NCBI GenBank assembly: GCA_016215605.1
Contig: JACRJB010000035.1
Coordinates: 1 to 64,000, forward strand
Length of the DNA: 64,000 nucleotides
Direction of reading: 5' to 3'
DNA from: Rhodopseudomonas palustris
Lineage (GTDB): Bacteria > Pseudomonadota > Alphaproteobacteria > Rhizobiales > Xanthobacteraceae
Made by a program: the position numbers and the translations under genes. Below the pieces are notes generated by a model. The model was not told the origin of the DNA, did not search any database, and saw only the letters and a list, made by a program, of their open reading frames with translations. How positions within the stretch are numbered: the first letter of the stretch is position 1; each line of letters starts with the position of its first letter. Of the stretch, positions 6,641 through 17,470 are shown piece by piece.

Positions 6641-9600
6641 TTAACGCGCGGCGCGCTTGCTCGCCGCCGGCTTGGGTGCGGCGGCCGCCGCCTGCGCCTC
6701 CCAGCCGCCCGCCGGCGTGGCGACCTTGACGGCGTCGTCGGGTTGCGGCTCGACCGTGAAGGTCTGGATCGCCAGCTTGGCCGCCGACAGCGACTGCGGA
6801 TCGAGCCGCTTGGCGACGTCGTCGCGCTTGCGGGCCGCGTCGCCGTCGCCCTGTGCGGCGGCGAGGCTGAACCATTTGAACGACTCGGCGAGGTTCTGTT
6901 CGACGCCGATGCCGCGGGCATACAGGATGCCGAGGTTGAACTGGCTGTCGGCGACGCCGCGCTCGGCGGCCTTGCGGAACCACTCGGCCGCGCTCTTGTA
7001 GTTCGCGCCCTTCGTGCCGCCGTCGGCCTCGAGCACCGCGAGATTGTGCATCGCCTTGGCGTTGCCGCGGTCGGCGGCCTTGAGGTAGTAGCGCCGCGCC
7101 GTGTCGATGTCCTTCTGGGCGCCGAGCCCCTTCTCGTTGAGCGTGCCCATCCGGAACATCGCCGGCACGATGCCGGCCTGCGCGGCGCGGCCGTACCACT
7201 TCGCCGCTTCCTCGTAGTTCACGGCCACGCCCTTGCCCTCGGCGTAGCGGTTGCCGACCTCGTAGGCCGCCGCGGCGTCGCCCTTCAACGCGGCCTTGCG
7301 CAGCGCCTGGCCGCCGATCGCGTCGGGCAGGGTGTCGCCGGCGGGAATCGCGATGGTGGCCACCGGGGGCGGGGGCGCGCTGGGCTGCGGCGTCGGGATC
7401 GTGCCGGTGATGTCGGCGGCCGTGCTCGCAGGCGCAGCCGGAGCGGGAGCCGGCGCCGGCGCGGTCTGAGGCGGGGCGAACAGCGACTGCCGGTTGATCG
7501 GGGTCGGCGAGGTCATCGACGGCGCCGGCGCGGCCGGGCTGGCCGCGGCGGGCGGCGCGGCCTCCTCGTCGTCTGTGTCGCCGGGCGCCACTTGCGGCGC
7601 CGGCTCGCTGAGGCTGGCGGACGGGGCCGGGGCGCTGTCGAGCAGAGTCATCGTCATCTTGAAGGCGCCGAGCACGATCACGACGACGCTGGCGCCGACC
7701 AGCAGCGAACGGATCTTGGAGCCGAGGGTCGAGCCGGGCTTGCCGGGAGCAGCGCCGGCCTTGCCGGCGTCGCCCTTGGATTTGTCGGTCGATTGCGCGG
7801 TGGCGGAGGCGGCCGCCTGGGCTGCGCGGCGCGCGGCCGCGATGAAGTTCGAGGTGCTGGCGGGCTCCGGCTGGGCGCCGGCGATTTCGCTCAGCGCGCT
7901 TTCCGAGGCGGCGATCCGCTCCGACGGCGATGCCACCCGGGCCGGCGGCCGGGTGCCGGGTTCGAGCGGATGATCGGGCGGCAGCTCGGCGTCGGCCGGC
8001 AGCCGCTGCGCAGACACCTGCGGCTCCGGAGCGGCCGGGCGGCTGGACGGCGGGGTCAGAATGTCGAGGATCGCCCGCGGGCCCGGCGCGGCGGCGGGCT
8101 GTTCGGCCACCGGACGGCTCGGTACGAATTCCCGCGGCGCGGCCGCAAATGCGCTGGCCGCAGCCGGATTCGGCAATTCAGGCCGCGGCGGCAGCGAGAC
8201 CTGCGGCGGTGCGGCCTGCGGCTGAGCAATCTGCGGCGGCACCATCGGCGCGGCGGCGGAAGGCTGCGGCCTGGCCGGTTCGGGCGGCGCCGCGGCGCGG
8301 GCGTTGCGCAGGTCGCCCTCGATCATCGCCAGCCGGTCGACGACGTGGCCGAGCGTGTTGTGGACCGCTTCCAGCGAATCCTGGGTGTGGCGGCCGGTTT
8401 CCGACTGGCTCAAACGGATGTCGGAGATTTCGCGCTTGATGGTTTCGACCACGCCCGGATCGAAGCTCGGCGGCGCCACCGCCGCGCGATCGAGATCGGC
8501 AATGCGGTGGAAGCTCTCCTGCTGCCGCTCCAGCATCCGCAGGATGTCCTGCAGCCCTTCCTCGACGCGGTCGAGATTGCCGCTGCCGCGCTGGGTGGCG
8601 GCCTGCTCCATCCGCTCGAGCAGATAGCTGACGCGCTGTTCGAGATGGGCGAAGGCCGACGGACTGTCGTTGCCGACCGGCATGTGATCGAGCCGCTCCG
8701 ACAGCGCGCGCAGCGCGCCTTCGAGCTGCTCCGAGGATTCGGGGGCGGCCGGCCGCTCGCGATTTTCCAGCGCCGTGGTCAGCGCCGAGATCCGGCTCTC
8801 CAGCGCCGCGAAGGAATCGCTGTGGCTGTCGACGCGAGCGAGCTGTTCGACCTTGTCGGCCAGGGTGTGAACGTTGGCGCTGAGCTGCACCAGCGCGTCG
8901 TTCGAGGCGACGTTGGAAACGATGCCGCGCAGCGCGCCGATGGCGTTCTCGAGCTGCTGCATCGTGCCGGGATCGTCGCTGTTGCGCACGATCATGTCGA
9001 TCTTGCCGCCGAGATTGCGGATCGCCTCGTCGAAGCCGGCGAGCTGCTCGGCCGGCGTCAGCGAGCGCAGAGCGTCGTGGATTTCACCGAGCGCGCGTTC
9101 GATCCCGGCAATCATGCCGGCGTCGCTGCCGCTCGCCCTTGTCTCGTCGAGGCGCTGCGCCAGCGACCTGATTTCGCCCTCCAGCGATTCGATCGCCTTG
9201 CGCGGCATCGCCTCGGTGATGGTCTGGCGGATTTCGGCGAGGTCGGCGCGGAACGCCGCGATCGACTGTTCGATCACGTCGGGGCGTTGCAGCGCGTCGA
9301 TCTGGCTGGTGATCTTGAGAAGCTGCTGCTCGAGGCTGGAAAAGTTCGGTCCGGACGGGGCGGCCGGCGGCGGCTCCATCGCGGGCGCGATCGGCGGCGC
9401 CTGGCGCGGGGGCATCCGGTTCACCGGGGCGTCGAGCTCGCTCTGGCGGGCGGCGATCTCGGCGATCGCCAAGTCCAGCGCGCCGGGATCCAGCGGCGGC
9501 GAGGCGTGATAGACTTGCGCGGCGGCGCGCTCGACCCGTTCGGTCGGGGTCTGCGGGGCGGCGACAGGCGCATGAAGCGGCGCGGCCTGCGATGCGGCCG

Positions 9601-9979
9601 GTGCCGGCGGGGCTTTGGGTTCGGTGATCCGCGCCAGACGCGCGTCGAGCCGCGAGATCGCGTCGTTGAGCTGCCGCGCCACGCCGGGTTCGTTGCGCAC
9701 CGGCGGGCGGGAAATCTGGTCGATCTGGCGGGCGATGGAATCCAGCCGTTGATGGATTTCGGCGACTTCGGTGGCGCTCTTCTCCGCCAGCGGGGCGCGC
9801 ATCGGCGCGCGTGCAGGCTCCGCCATCGGCTGCGACTGGGGCTGAACCAGCGGCGCGGTATCGCCGAGCTGACCGTCGATCCAGTCGGCGAGCGACATGC
9901 CGGCGCGCTTGGCGGCGGCTTCCGCCCGTTCGCGCACTGACGGTTCGATACCCTCGACGCTCCACGATACGCGATTCAT
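6641..9979 (-). CDS. podJ: PodJ-like polar localization protein with SEL1 repeats
   Basis: This 1112-residue protein has the PodJL layout. The N-terminus is NRVSWSVEGIEPSVRERAEA followed by AAKRAGMSLADWIDGQ. Then come long coiled-coil segments (about 190-560), a Pro/Ala-rich linker, and one membrane helix (SLLVGASVVVIVLGAFKM, around 780). The periplasmic C-terminus has SEL1/TPR repeats such as AYEVGNRYAEGKGVAVNYEE and ARRYYLKAADRGNAKAMHNL. In Caulobacter, PodJ marks the new pole and recruits polarity and division factors. The budding growth of Rhodopseudomonas makes a polar role likely. A CtrA-like box lies upstream. Confidence 0.85.
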   Translation of the reverse strand: MNRVSWSVEGIEPSVRERAEAAAKRAGMSLADWIDGQLGDTAPLVQPQSQPMAEPARAPMRAPLAEKSATEVAEIHQRLDSIARQIDQISRPPVRNEPGVARQLNDAISRLDARLARITEPKAPPAPAASQAAPLHAPVAAPQTPTERVERAAAQVYHASPPLDPGALDLAIAEIAARQSELDAPVNRMPPRQAPPIAPAMEPPPAAPSGPNFSSLEQQLLKITSQIDALQRPDVIEQSIAAFRADLAEIRQTITEAMPRKAIESLEGEIRSLAQRLDETRASGSDAGMIAGIERALGEIHDALRSLTPAEQLAGFDEAIRNLGGKIDMIVRNSDDPGTMQQLENAIGALRGIVSNVASNDALVQLSANVHTLADKVEQLARVDSHSDSFAALESRISALTTALENRERPAAPESSEQLEGALRALSERLDHMPVGNDSPSAFAHLEQRVSYLLERMEQAATQRGSGNLDRVEEGLQDILRMLERQQESFHRIADLDRAAVAPPSFDPGVVETIKREISDIRLSQSETGRHTQDSLEAVHNTLGHVVDRLAMIEGDLRNARAAAPPEPARPQPSAAAPMVPPQIAQPQAAPPQVSLPPRPELPNPAAASAFAAAPREFVPSRPVAEQPAAAPGPRAILDILTPPSSRPAAPEPQVSAQRLPADAELPPDHPLEPGTRPPARVASPSERIAASESALSEIAGAQPEPASTSNFIAAARRAAQAAASATAQSTDKSKGDAGKAGAAPGKPGSTLGSKIRSLLVGASVVVIVLGAFKMTMTLLDSAPAPSASLSEPAPQVAPGDTDDEEAAPPAAASPAAPAPSMTSPTPINRQSLFAPPQTAPAPAPAPAAPASTAADITGTIPTPQPSAPPPPVATIAIPAGDTLPDAIGGQALRKAALKGDAAAAYEVGNRYAEGKGVAVNYEEAAKWYGRAAQAGIVPAMFRMGTLNEKGLGAQKDIDTARRYYLKAADRGNAKAMHNLAVLEADGGTKGANYKSAAEWFRKAAERGVADSQFNLGILYARGIGVEQNLAESFKWFSLAAAQGDGDAARKRDDVAKRLDPQSLSAAKLAIQTFTVEPQPDDAVKVATPAGGWEAQAAAAAPKPAASKRAAR

Positions 9980-10104
9980 GCCCTTGTCCGCTTCCGAACT
10001 GGCGCCCGTTGCGCCCGCAAACCTCCCCCTCGTGTCCCGTGCCGAAAGACACCCGAATTCAATGCGGGAGGGCCGCCTCTGGCATCGACTTTTTCGTGTT
10101 AGGG

Positions 10105-10119
10105 TAAATACCGAGTTAA
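10105..10119 (-). promoter_or_regulatory. CtrA-like box upstream of podJ
   Basis: On the minus strand the sequence reads TTAA-N7-TTTA, one base from the CtrA consensus TTAA-N7-TTAA. It lies about 125-140 bases upstream of the podJ start and in the same orientation. The rest of the 9980-10198 gap shows no gene. Confidence 0.4.
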
Positions 10120-10198
10120 GGATTGCGGCGGCGACGGCCGAAAGTTCGTCGCATGGCGGCGGACGCGTCGCGTGTGCCGCGGATCCGAGGCCTTCGGA

Positions 10199-10765
10199 CT
10201 ACGGATCGGTCCGGGTGAACAGGGCGCTCAGATCGTCGATGTCCAGTTCGGTCACGACGGTATGCGCGGGATTGAGCACCGCGGTCTGGCCGATATAGGC
10301 CCAGTACAGGAATTCCGCTCGCGGCAGAGCGCGGCGGCTTTCGACGCCGGACTCGATCATCAGCTTCGACAGGTAGTCGATGCGCCGGGCGTCCACCGAG
10401 GCGACCATTTCGGCCGCGGTGGGATCGGTCGCGGCGAGCTCGCGGATCGCCCGGTCGAGACTTCGGTCCTCGTTGAAGGCGAGTTTCATCAGATGCGTCA
10501 GCCGCGCCGGCCCGACGATGGCGGCATCGATCTCACGGAATACCTGATCGGTCGCGCGCTCCTGCCAGAGCTGGAGAAGCTGCAGGCGGAACTCCGTCGC
10601 GTCGCGGAAGTGCCAGTAGAAACTGCCGCGCGAAACCTCCAGCCCGGCGGCGAGGTCGCCGACCTTGAGGGCATTGGCGCCGTGCCGGGCCAGCGTCCGC
10701 AGCCCGTGGGCGAGCCAGTCCGAACGCGTCAGCCGATCCTTGGTATCCGATTCCATGTCTCCCAT
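10199..10765 (-). CDS. TetR/AcrR-family transcriptional regulator
   Basis: This regulator of about 188 residues has an N-terminal TetR helix-turn-helix: ALKVGDLAAGLEVSRGSFYW followed by HFRDATEF. The C-terminal domain, which would bind the ligand, is not recognisable. An earlier ATG at 10777 overlaps a perfect palindrome (10776-10789) that is probably its own operator and lacks a ribosome binding site. I therefore prefer the ATG at 10765; 10756 is also possible. It is divergent from a fatty-acid oxidation gene set, so an acyl-CoA-type ligand is plausible (inference). Confidence 0.85.
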   Translation of the reverse strand: MGDMESDTKDRLTRSDWLAHGLRTLARHGANALKVGDLAAGLEVSRGSFYWHFRDATEFRLQLLQLWQERATDQVFREIDAAIVGPARLTHLMKLAFNEDRSLDRAIRELAATDPTAAEMVASVDARRIDYLSKLMIESGVESRRALPRAEFLYWAYIGQTAVLNPAHTVVTELDIDDLSALFTRTDP

Positions 10766-10775
10766 ATCCCGGACC

Positions 10776-10789
10776 ATACACCAGTGTAT
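10776..10789. promoter_or_regulatory. TetR operator, perfect palindrome ATACACcaGTGTAT
   Basis: The two 6-base arms are exactly complementary with a 2-base centre. The right arm touches a TTGACA -35 element at 10789-10794 on the plus strand, followed about 17 bases later by TACATG. Binding would block the divergent promoter and the regulator's own transcription. A related half-site, AGGTGTATGG, occurs near 10823. Confidence 0.65.
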
Positions 10790-10897
10790 TGACAGGTCCA
10801 GCCTGCGCCGTTACATGCCATTCATAGGTGTATGGAGATGATCCGACAGAATGTGGCCCCTCGCGGCCGCCGGGATCATCCTGTTGGAGGAGCGCTC

Positions 10898-10984
10898 GTG
10901 CACGACATCCCGGTCCAGCGCAGAATGCTCATGACGGCCGCGTCGCGGCCTGCGTCGATCCGTGCGGCCGGGTGTGTCGATTGA
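10898..10984 (+). CDS. Possible 28-codon leader peptide upstream of the NTF2-like gene
   Basis: A GTG codon sits 5 bases after a strong Shine-Dalgarno sequence (GGAGGAG, 10887-10893). It opens a 28-codon frame beginning MHDIPVQRRMLMTAASR and ending GCVD before TGA. It lies in the probable 5' leader between the TetR operator and the gene at 11068. No family is recognised. It may be a translated upstream open reading frame or a chance occurrence. Confidence 0.3.
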   Translation: MHDIPVQRRMLMTAASRPASIRAAGCVD

Positions 10985-11067
10985 TGTTGCGGCGGCTCGT
11001 GTTCGGCAACATCCTCCCTCGCCAAGTCCCCTTCGCAATTTTGTCCCGCTGATCTGGAGCTTCGCCG

Positions 11068-11454
11068 ATGGCCTTGACCGGGCTCGACAAGTGGTACGCC
11101 TTCATGAAGTCGCACGACACGGCTGCGCTGTGGGATCTTCTGCATCCCGACGCCGTGTTCGAAAGCCCGGTCGTGCACACGCCGCAGGTCGGGCGCGACA
11201 TCGTGTTCAAGTACCTCAGTAGCGCCGAGAAGGTGCTGGGCGGCCCGGGTTTTACCTATGTGGGCGAGTGGCGCAGCGACAACGGCGCGGTGCTCGAATT
11301 CGAAAACGTGATCGAGGGCATCAAGCTCAACGGCGTCGACATCATCACTTTCGCCGACGATGGCCGTATTACCCATTTCAAGGTCATGGTAAGACCGCTG
11401 AAAGCGATCAACCTGCTGCATCGGCTGATGGGAGAGCAACTGGCGCGACAATAA
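11068..11454 (+). CDS. NTF2-like / SnoaL-like domain protein
   Basis: This 128-residue single-domain protein begins MALTGLDKWYAFMKSHDTAA. It shows the NTF2-like alpha+beta cone pattern: an N-terminal helix with WDLLHPDAVFESP, a central VEYxx-like beta region, and C-terminal IITFADDGRITHFKVMVRP. Such proteins include small isomerases, hydrolases and binding subunits, so the activity is not predictable. It is the first gene of a row with an acyl-CoA dehydrogenase and thiolase, so a role in lipid or acyl-CoA metabolism is inferred. The transcript probably starts at the TetR-controlled promoter. Confidence 0.8.
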   Translation: MALTGLDKWYAFMKSHDTAALWDLLHPDAVFESPVVHTPQVGRDIVFKYLSSAEKVLGGPGFTYVGEWRSDNGAVLEFENVIEGIKLNGVDIITFADDGRITHFKVMVRPLKAINLLHRLMGEQLARQ

Positions 11455-11544
11455 GGCGCCGCGAACGGTCGAATTTCCCTCGCCATCGCTTGAAATCATT
11501 TCGGATGGCGGACACCTCACAACGATCCCGATCGAGAGAATCGC

Positions 11545-13335
11545 ATGACGATCTACAAGGCTCCGGTTGAAGATGTCAGCTTCCTGCTGAACGACGTATT
11601 TCACTTCGACAAGTACAACAACCTTCCCGGCTTCGCCGACGCGGCGCCGGACGTGCGCGACGCGATCATCAACGAGGCGGCGCGGCTCAGCGAAGAAGTG
11701 CTGCATCCGCTGAATGCCGTCGGCGACAGCGAAGGTTGTACGCGCCACGACGACGGCAGTGTCACGCCGCCGAAGGGCTTCAAGGAAGCCTACAAGCAGA
11801 TCGCCGAAGGCGGCTGGATGGGCTTGTCGTCGCCGACGGAATATGGCGGTCAGGGCCTGCCGATCACGCTGACCCAAACCGTGCAGGAGTTTCTGAACTC
11901 CGCCAACATGGCGTTCGCGATGTATCCGGGCCTGACCATGGGCGCGGCGGCGGCGCTGACCGTGCACGGCACGCCGGAGCAGAAGCAGATCTATCTGCCC
12001 AAGATGGTGAGCGGTGAATGGACCGGCACCATGAACCTCACCGAGCCGCAATGCGGCACCGACCTCGGCCTGTTGCGCACCAAGGCGGTGAAGCAGGCGG
12101 ACGGCAGCTACAAGATCACCGGCACCAAGATCTTCATCTCGGCCGGTGAGCACGACATGGCCGACAACATCATCCATCTGGTGCTGGCGCGGATCGACGG
12201 CGCGCCCGCCGGCATCAAGGGCATCTCGCTGTTCGTGGTGCCGAAATTCCTGGTCAATGCCGACGGCTCGGTCGGCGCGCGCAACGGCGTGGTGTGCGGC
12301 TCGATCGAGCACAAGATGGGCATCCACGGCAACGCCACCTGCACCATGAACTACGACGACGCCACCGGCTGGCTGGTCGGCGAAGAGAACAAGGGCATGC
12401 AGGGCATGTTCGTGATGATGAACGAGGCCCGCCTCGGCGTCGCCGTGCAGGGCCTCGCGCAGTCGGAAGTCGCGTATCAGAACGCCGTCGAATACGCCCG
12501 CGAGCGGCTGCAGGGCCGCGCGCTGTCGGGCCCGAAGGCGACCGACAAGCCGGCCGATCCGATCATCGTGCATCCCGACATCCGCCGCGCGCTGCTGACG
12601 ATGCGCTCGTTCAACGAGGCGGCGCGCGCGCTGGTGCTGTGGACCGCGCTGAAGAGCGACGTCGCGCATCGCTCGGACGACGCCAAGGAGCGGCAGGCCG
12701 CCGACGATCATCTCGGCCTGATGACTCCGGTGCTGAAGGGCGTGCTGACCGACACCGGCTTCGCCAACACCGTGATGGCGCAGCAGATCTACGGCGGCCA
12801 CGGCTACATCCACGCCAACGGCGTCGAGCAGTTCGTCCGCGACGCCCGCATCGCGATGATCTACGAAGGCGCCAACGGCATCCAGGCGCTCGACCTCGTC
12901 GGCCGCAAGCTGCCGCGCGACGGCGGCCGCGCCGTGATGGCGTTCTTCGCCGAGGTCGGCGCCTTCGCCAAGCAGCACGGCGGCGACGAGGCGATGAAGC
13001 CGTTCGTCACTCCGCTGTCGACCTCGCTCGGCCATCTGCAGCAGGCCACTACCTGGCTGATGCTCAACGCGATGGCGGCGCCCGACAATGCCGGCGCCGG
13101 CGCTACCGACTACATGCATCTGTTCGGTCTGGTCGCCTGCGGCTACATGTGGGCCAAGATGGCCAAGGTGGCGCAGGACAAGATTGCCGCCGAAGGCGCC
13201 ACGCCCTATCTCACCACCAAGCTGGTCACCGGCCGCTTCTTCATGGAACGCACGCTGCCCGCCACCGCGCTGCATCTGGCGCGGCTGCAGACCGGCAGCG
13301 CGACCACCATGGAACTGCCGGCGGAAGCGTTCTGA
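11545..13335 (+). CDS. Acyl-CoA dehydrogenase
   Basis: This 596-residue FAD-dependent dehydrogenase would introduce the first double bond in acyl-CoA beta-oxidation. It has the long architecture with an extra C-terminal acyl-CoA dehydrogenase domain. The FAD/substrate region reads [19 protein letters not shown]. The probable catalytic glutamate is in [17 protein letters not shown]. It sits between the NTF2-like gene and the thiolase, in the same direction. Confidence 0.93.
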   Translation: MTIYKAPVEDVSFLLNDVFHFDKYNNLPGFADAAPDVRDAIINEAARLSEEVLHPLNAVGDSEGCTRHDDGSVTPPKGFKEAYKQIAEGGWMGLSSPTEYGGQGLPITLTQTVQEFLNSANMAFAMYPGLTMGAAAALTVHGTPEQKQIYLPKMVSGEWTGTMNLTEPQCGTDLGLLRTKAVKQADGSYKITGTKIFISAGEHDMADNIIHLVLARIDGAPAGIKGISLFVVPKFLVNADGSVGARNGVVCGSIEHKMGIHGNATCTMNYDDATGWLVGEENKGMQGMFVMMNEARLGVAVQGLAQSEVAYQNAVEYARERLQGRALSGPKATDKPADPIIVHPDIRRALLTMRSFNEAARALVLWTALKSDVAHRSDDAKERQAADDHLGLMTPVLKGVLTDTGFANTVMAQQIYGGHGYIHANGVEQFVRDARIAMIYEGANGIQALDLVGRKLPRDGGRAVMAFFAEVGAFAKQHGGDEAMKPFVTPLSTSLGHLQQATTWLMLNAMAAPDNAGAGATDYMHLFGLVACGYMWAKMAKVAQDKIAAEGATPYLTTKLVTGRFFMERTLPATALHLARLQTGSATTMELPAEAF

Positions 13336-13358
13336 TCACGACTGCTGCAACGAATGAT

Positions 13359-13438
13359 CGTCATTGCGAGCGCAGCGAAGCAATCCATGCCGCACACCAA
13401 GCCTGGATTGCTTCGTCGCTTCGCTCCTCGCAATGACG
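13359..13438. repeat. Palindromic repeat (GTCATTGCGAGC type)
   Basis: CGTCATTGCGAGCGCAGCGA at the left and CGCTTCGCTCCTCGCAATGA at the right are inverted copies flanking GCAATCCA/TGGATTGC. The same family occurs at 33023-33142. It lies between the dehydrogenase and thiolase genes and may modulate polarity within the transcript. Confidence 0.9.
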
Positions 13439-13502
13439 AACCGACATGCCCTTGTTCAATTCGTCCGGCACTCTGAGCACGGACCGAAACGGGAGAGACC
13501 CC

Positions 13503-14711
<1,209 letters not shown>

Positions 14712-14752
14712 TCACTTGATATTGCCGCGGGCCGCGCAACGCGCGCAGGCCT

Positions 14753-14861
14753 GCTCCCTCCCCCCTTGCGGGGGAGGGTCGGGGTGGGGGGTGCCCCGAG
14801 GCGAAGCTTCCGATGTGGACCCCCACCCCCGACCCCTCCCCGCAAGGGGGAGGGGAGAAGA
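14753..14861. repeat. Palindromic repeat pair (purine-rich REP type)
   Basis: Two head-to-head copies: CTCCCTCCCCCCTTGCGGGG at the left and CCCCGCAAGGGGGAGGGG at the right, joined by GGTCGGGGTGGGGGGTGCC and its counterpart. It sits between the thiolase and FadJ genes, just ahead of the FadJ ribosome binding site. Confidence 0.92.
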
Positions 14862-14911
14862 ACATCAACCGCCGCGCCGCAACGGCTGCTGGCATCGAAG
14901 GAGCTAATCAG

Positions 14912-17128
14912 ATGGCCTTCCAGAATTTCAAAGTGGAGACCGACGCCGACGGCATCGCGCTGGTGACCTGGGACCTGCCGGGCAAGTCGATGAACGTGCT
15001 CGACACCAAGACAATCGAGGAACTCGCCGCGATCGCCGAAGCGACCGGCAAGGACGCGGCCGTCAAGGGCGTGGTGATCACCTCGGCCAAGGACGCGTTC
15101 TGCGCCGGCGCAGATCTGTCGATGCTGGAGGCGATGACCAAGCAGTTCGCCCAGATCAAAAAGGACAAGGGCAACGAAGCCGCGCAGCAGATGCTGTTCG
15201 ACGAGAGCCGCAAGCTGTCGCAGATCCTGCGCGGCATCGAGACCGGCGGCAAGCCGTGGGTCGCGGCGATCAACGGCATGGCGCTCGGCGGCGGCTTCGA
15301 AGTCACGCTGGCCTGCCACTACCGCGTCGCGGCCGACAATCCGAAGACCCGTCTCGGCCTGCCCGAGATCAAGGTCGGCCTGTTCCCGGGCGGCGGCGGC
15401 ACCCAGCGGATTCCGCGCATCGTCAATCCGCAGGAGGCGATGACCATCCTGCTCAAGGGTGATCAGATCAAGCTCGACAAGGCCAAGGCCCTGAAGCTGG
15501 TCGACGCCGTGGTGCCGGCGGCCGACCTGATCAAGACCGCCAAGGAGTGGATCAAGGCCGGCGGCAAGCCGGTGGCGCCGTGGGACGTCAAGGGCTTCAA
15601 GCTGCCCGGCGGCCCGGTGTTCTCCAAGCAGGGCATGATGATGTTCCCGGCCGGCAACGCGATCTATCGCCGCGAGACCTACGACAACTATCCGGCCGCC
15701 CGCGCCATCATGAGCTGCGTCTATGAAGGCCTGCAGGTGCCGATGGATGTCGCGCTGCGCATCGAATCCCGCTACTTCGCCCATGTGCTGCAGACCAAGG
15801 AAGCCGCGGCGATGATCCGCAGCCTGTTCCTGTCGATGCAGGAACTGAACAAGGGCGCGCGCCGTCCGCAGGGCGTGCCGCCCACCAAGGTCAAGAAGCT
15901 CGCCATCATCGGCGCCGGCTTCATGGGCGCCAGCGTCGGCTACGTCTCGGCCAAGGCCGGCATCGAGGTGGTGCTGATCGACCGCGACCAGGAAAGCGCC
16001 GACAAGGGCAAGGCGCACTGCAAGAGCGTGATCGACGGCCTGATCGCCAAGGGCCGCGCCAAGCCGGCCGACGCCGAAGCGCTGCTGTCGCGGATCTCCG
16101 CGACCGCCGACTTCAACGCGATCTCGGATTGCGATCTCGTCATCGAAGCGGTGTTCGAGGATCGGAAAGTGAAGGCCGAGACCTACGCCAAGGCGCAGCC
16201 GCTGCTCAAGGAAGGCGCGATCTTCGCCTCCAACACCTCGACGTTGCCGATCAATTCGCTGGCTGAGGAGTTCAAGGACCAGTCGAAGTTCATCGGCATC
16301 CACTTCTTCTCGCCGGTCGAGAAGATGATGCTGGTCGAAGTGATCGTCGGCAAGAACACCGGCGACGTCGCGCTCGCCACCGCGCTCGACTACACGCGGC
16401 AGATCAGCAAGACCCCGATCGTGGTCAATGACAGCCGCGGCTTCTTCGCCAATCGCTGCGTGCTGCGCTTCACCGCCGAAGGCCTCGAGATGCTGATGGA
16501 AGGCGTCCCGGCGCCGATGATCGAGACCGCCGCCAAGATGGCCGGCATGCCGGTCGGCCCGCTGTCGCTGGCCGACGAAGTCGCGCTCGATCTGATCCTG
16601 AAGATCATGAAGGCGACCGAAGCCGACCTCGGCGAACAGGCGGTCGATCAGCAGCAGAAGAAGCTGATGGTCGAGCTGGTCGAAAAGCAGGGCCGGTTCG
16701 GCCGCAAGAACGCCAAGGGCTTCTACGTCTATCCGGAGAAGGGCAAGGGTCAGAAGAGCCTGTGGGACGGCATCGCCGCGCTGCAGCCCAAGCATCTCGA
16801 CCCGGACACCATCGACGTCGAAGAGCTGAAGCAGCGCTTCCTCGCCGTGCAGGCGGTGGAAGCCGCGCGCACTGTCGAGGACAACGTCATCGTCGATCCG
16901 CGCGAGGCCGATGTCGGCTCGATCCTCGGCTTCGGCTTCGCGCCGTTCACCGGCGGCACGCTGAGCTACATCGACTTCATGGGCACCAAGGAGTTCGTGG
17001 CGCTGTGCCACAAGCTCGAGGGCAAGTTCGGCTCGCGCTTCACGCCGCCGAAGCTGCTCGAAGACATGGCCAAGACCGGCGACACCTTCTACCACCGCTT
17101 CGCCCCGAAGAAGCAGGCGGCGGCGTAG
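14912..17128 (+). CDS. fadJ: FadJ-like multifunctional enoyl-CoA hydratase / 3-hydroxyacyl-CoA dehydrogenase
   Basis: This 738-residue bifunctional beta-oxidation enzyme has an N-terminal crotonase domain. Its oxyanion-hole region is [14 protein letters not shown], followed by [20 protein letters not shown]. The NAD-binding dehydrogenase domain begins at [19 protein letters not shown] and contains [15 protein letters not shown]. The ATG at 14912 follows a GAAGGAGC ribosome binding site. Upstream codons in the same frame belong to the repeat. It hydrates enoyl-CoA and oxidises the product, supplying the neighbouring thiolase. Confidence 0.94.
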   Translation: MAFQNFKVETDADGIALVTWDLPGKSMNVLDTKTIEELAAIAEATGKDAAVKGVVITSAKDAFCAGADLSMLEAMTKQFAQIKKDKGNEAAQQMLFDESRKLSQILRGIETGGKPWVAAINGMALGGGFEVTLACHYRVAADNPKTRLGLPEIKVGLFPGGGGTQRIPRIVNPQEAMTILLKGDQIKLDKAKALKLVDAVVPAADLIKTAKEWIKAGGKPVAPWDVKGFKLPGGPVFSKQGMMMFPAGNAIYRRETYDNYPAARAIMSCVYEGLQVPMDVALRIESRYFAHVLQTKEAAAMIRSLFLSMQELNKGARRPQGVPPTKVKKLAIIGAGFMGASVGYVSAKAGIEVVLIDRDQESADKGKAHCKSVIDGLIAKGRAKPADAEALLSRISATADFNAISDCDLVIEAVFEDRKVKAETYAKAQPLLKEGAIFASNTSTLPINSLAEEFKDQSKFIGIHFFSPVEKMMLVEVIVGKNTGDVALATALDYTRQISKTPIVVNDSRGFFANRCVLRFTAEGLEMLMEGVPAPMIETAAKMAGMPVGPLSLADEVALDLILKIMKATEADLGEQAVDQQQKKLMVELVEKQGRFGRKNAKGFYVYPEKGKGQKSLWDGIAALQPKHLDPDTIDVEELKQRFLAVQAVEAARTVEDNVIVDPREADVGSILGFGFAPFTGGTLSYIDFMGTKEFVALCHKLEGKFGSRFTPPKLLEDMAKTGDTFYHRFAPKKQAAA

Positions 17129-17177
17129 TCGCTAAGTACTTCTAGCGGGATGAGGTGACCGGCCCCAAGCACAGCCG

Positions 17178-17366
17178 GCTCCCTCTCCCGCTTGCGGGAG
17201 AGGGCTGGGGTGAGGGCGCCCCAGGCAGTGAGTCTGCAATCCGCGGATAGGAGTGCCGTCACCCGGATCGCTGCGCGATTCGACCTCTCCCGCAAGCGGG
17301 AGAGGTTCACACCGCCAAGCTCAGTGCTCGGGTCGCCCCTCTCCCCGCAAGAGCGGGGCGAGGGAG
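17178..17366. repeat. Palindromic repeat cluster in the FadJ-GST gap
   Basis: Contains CTCCCTCTCCCGCTTGCGGG with a GGCTGGGGTGAGGGCG tail, the opposing CCTCTCCCGCAAGCGGGAGA, and a third half copy CCCCTCTCCCCGCAAGAGCG. The cluster fills most of the 340-base gap between the two convergent genes. Confidence 0.9.
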
Positions 17367-17417
17367 TGCGCTGCGGATGCGGCAGCGATTTCCATTCAGT
17401 TCGAGAGTCGAATGCAA

Positions 17418-17446
17418 AAGGGCCGGATCATTGCGATCCGGCCCTT
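17418..17446. terminator. Bidirectional hairpin terminator
   Basis: AAGGGCCGGATC at 17418-17429 and GATCCGGCCCTT at 17435-17446 form a perfect 12-base stem around ATTGC. It lies between the convergent fadJ and GST genes and can serve both strands. Confidence 0.7.
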
Positions 17447-17470
17447 GTCGGTTTCGCGATGCGGCGGTGA

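Noticed and set aside
6743-9940. Very long open frame opposite the podJ gene
   Set aside because: High-GC mirror frame; composition is Arg/Gly-rich with no domain, and the opposite strand encodes a convincing PodJ protein.
13446-13502. Extended thiolase N-terminus
   Set aside because: The 19 extra residues have no family match and the internal ATG has a good ribosome binding site.
17178-17366. Repeat cluster as possible CRISPR array
   Set aside because: Units are palindromic and oppositely oriented, without regular spacers, and cas genes are absent.
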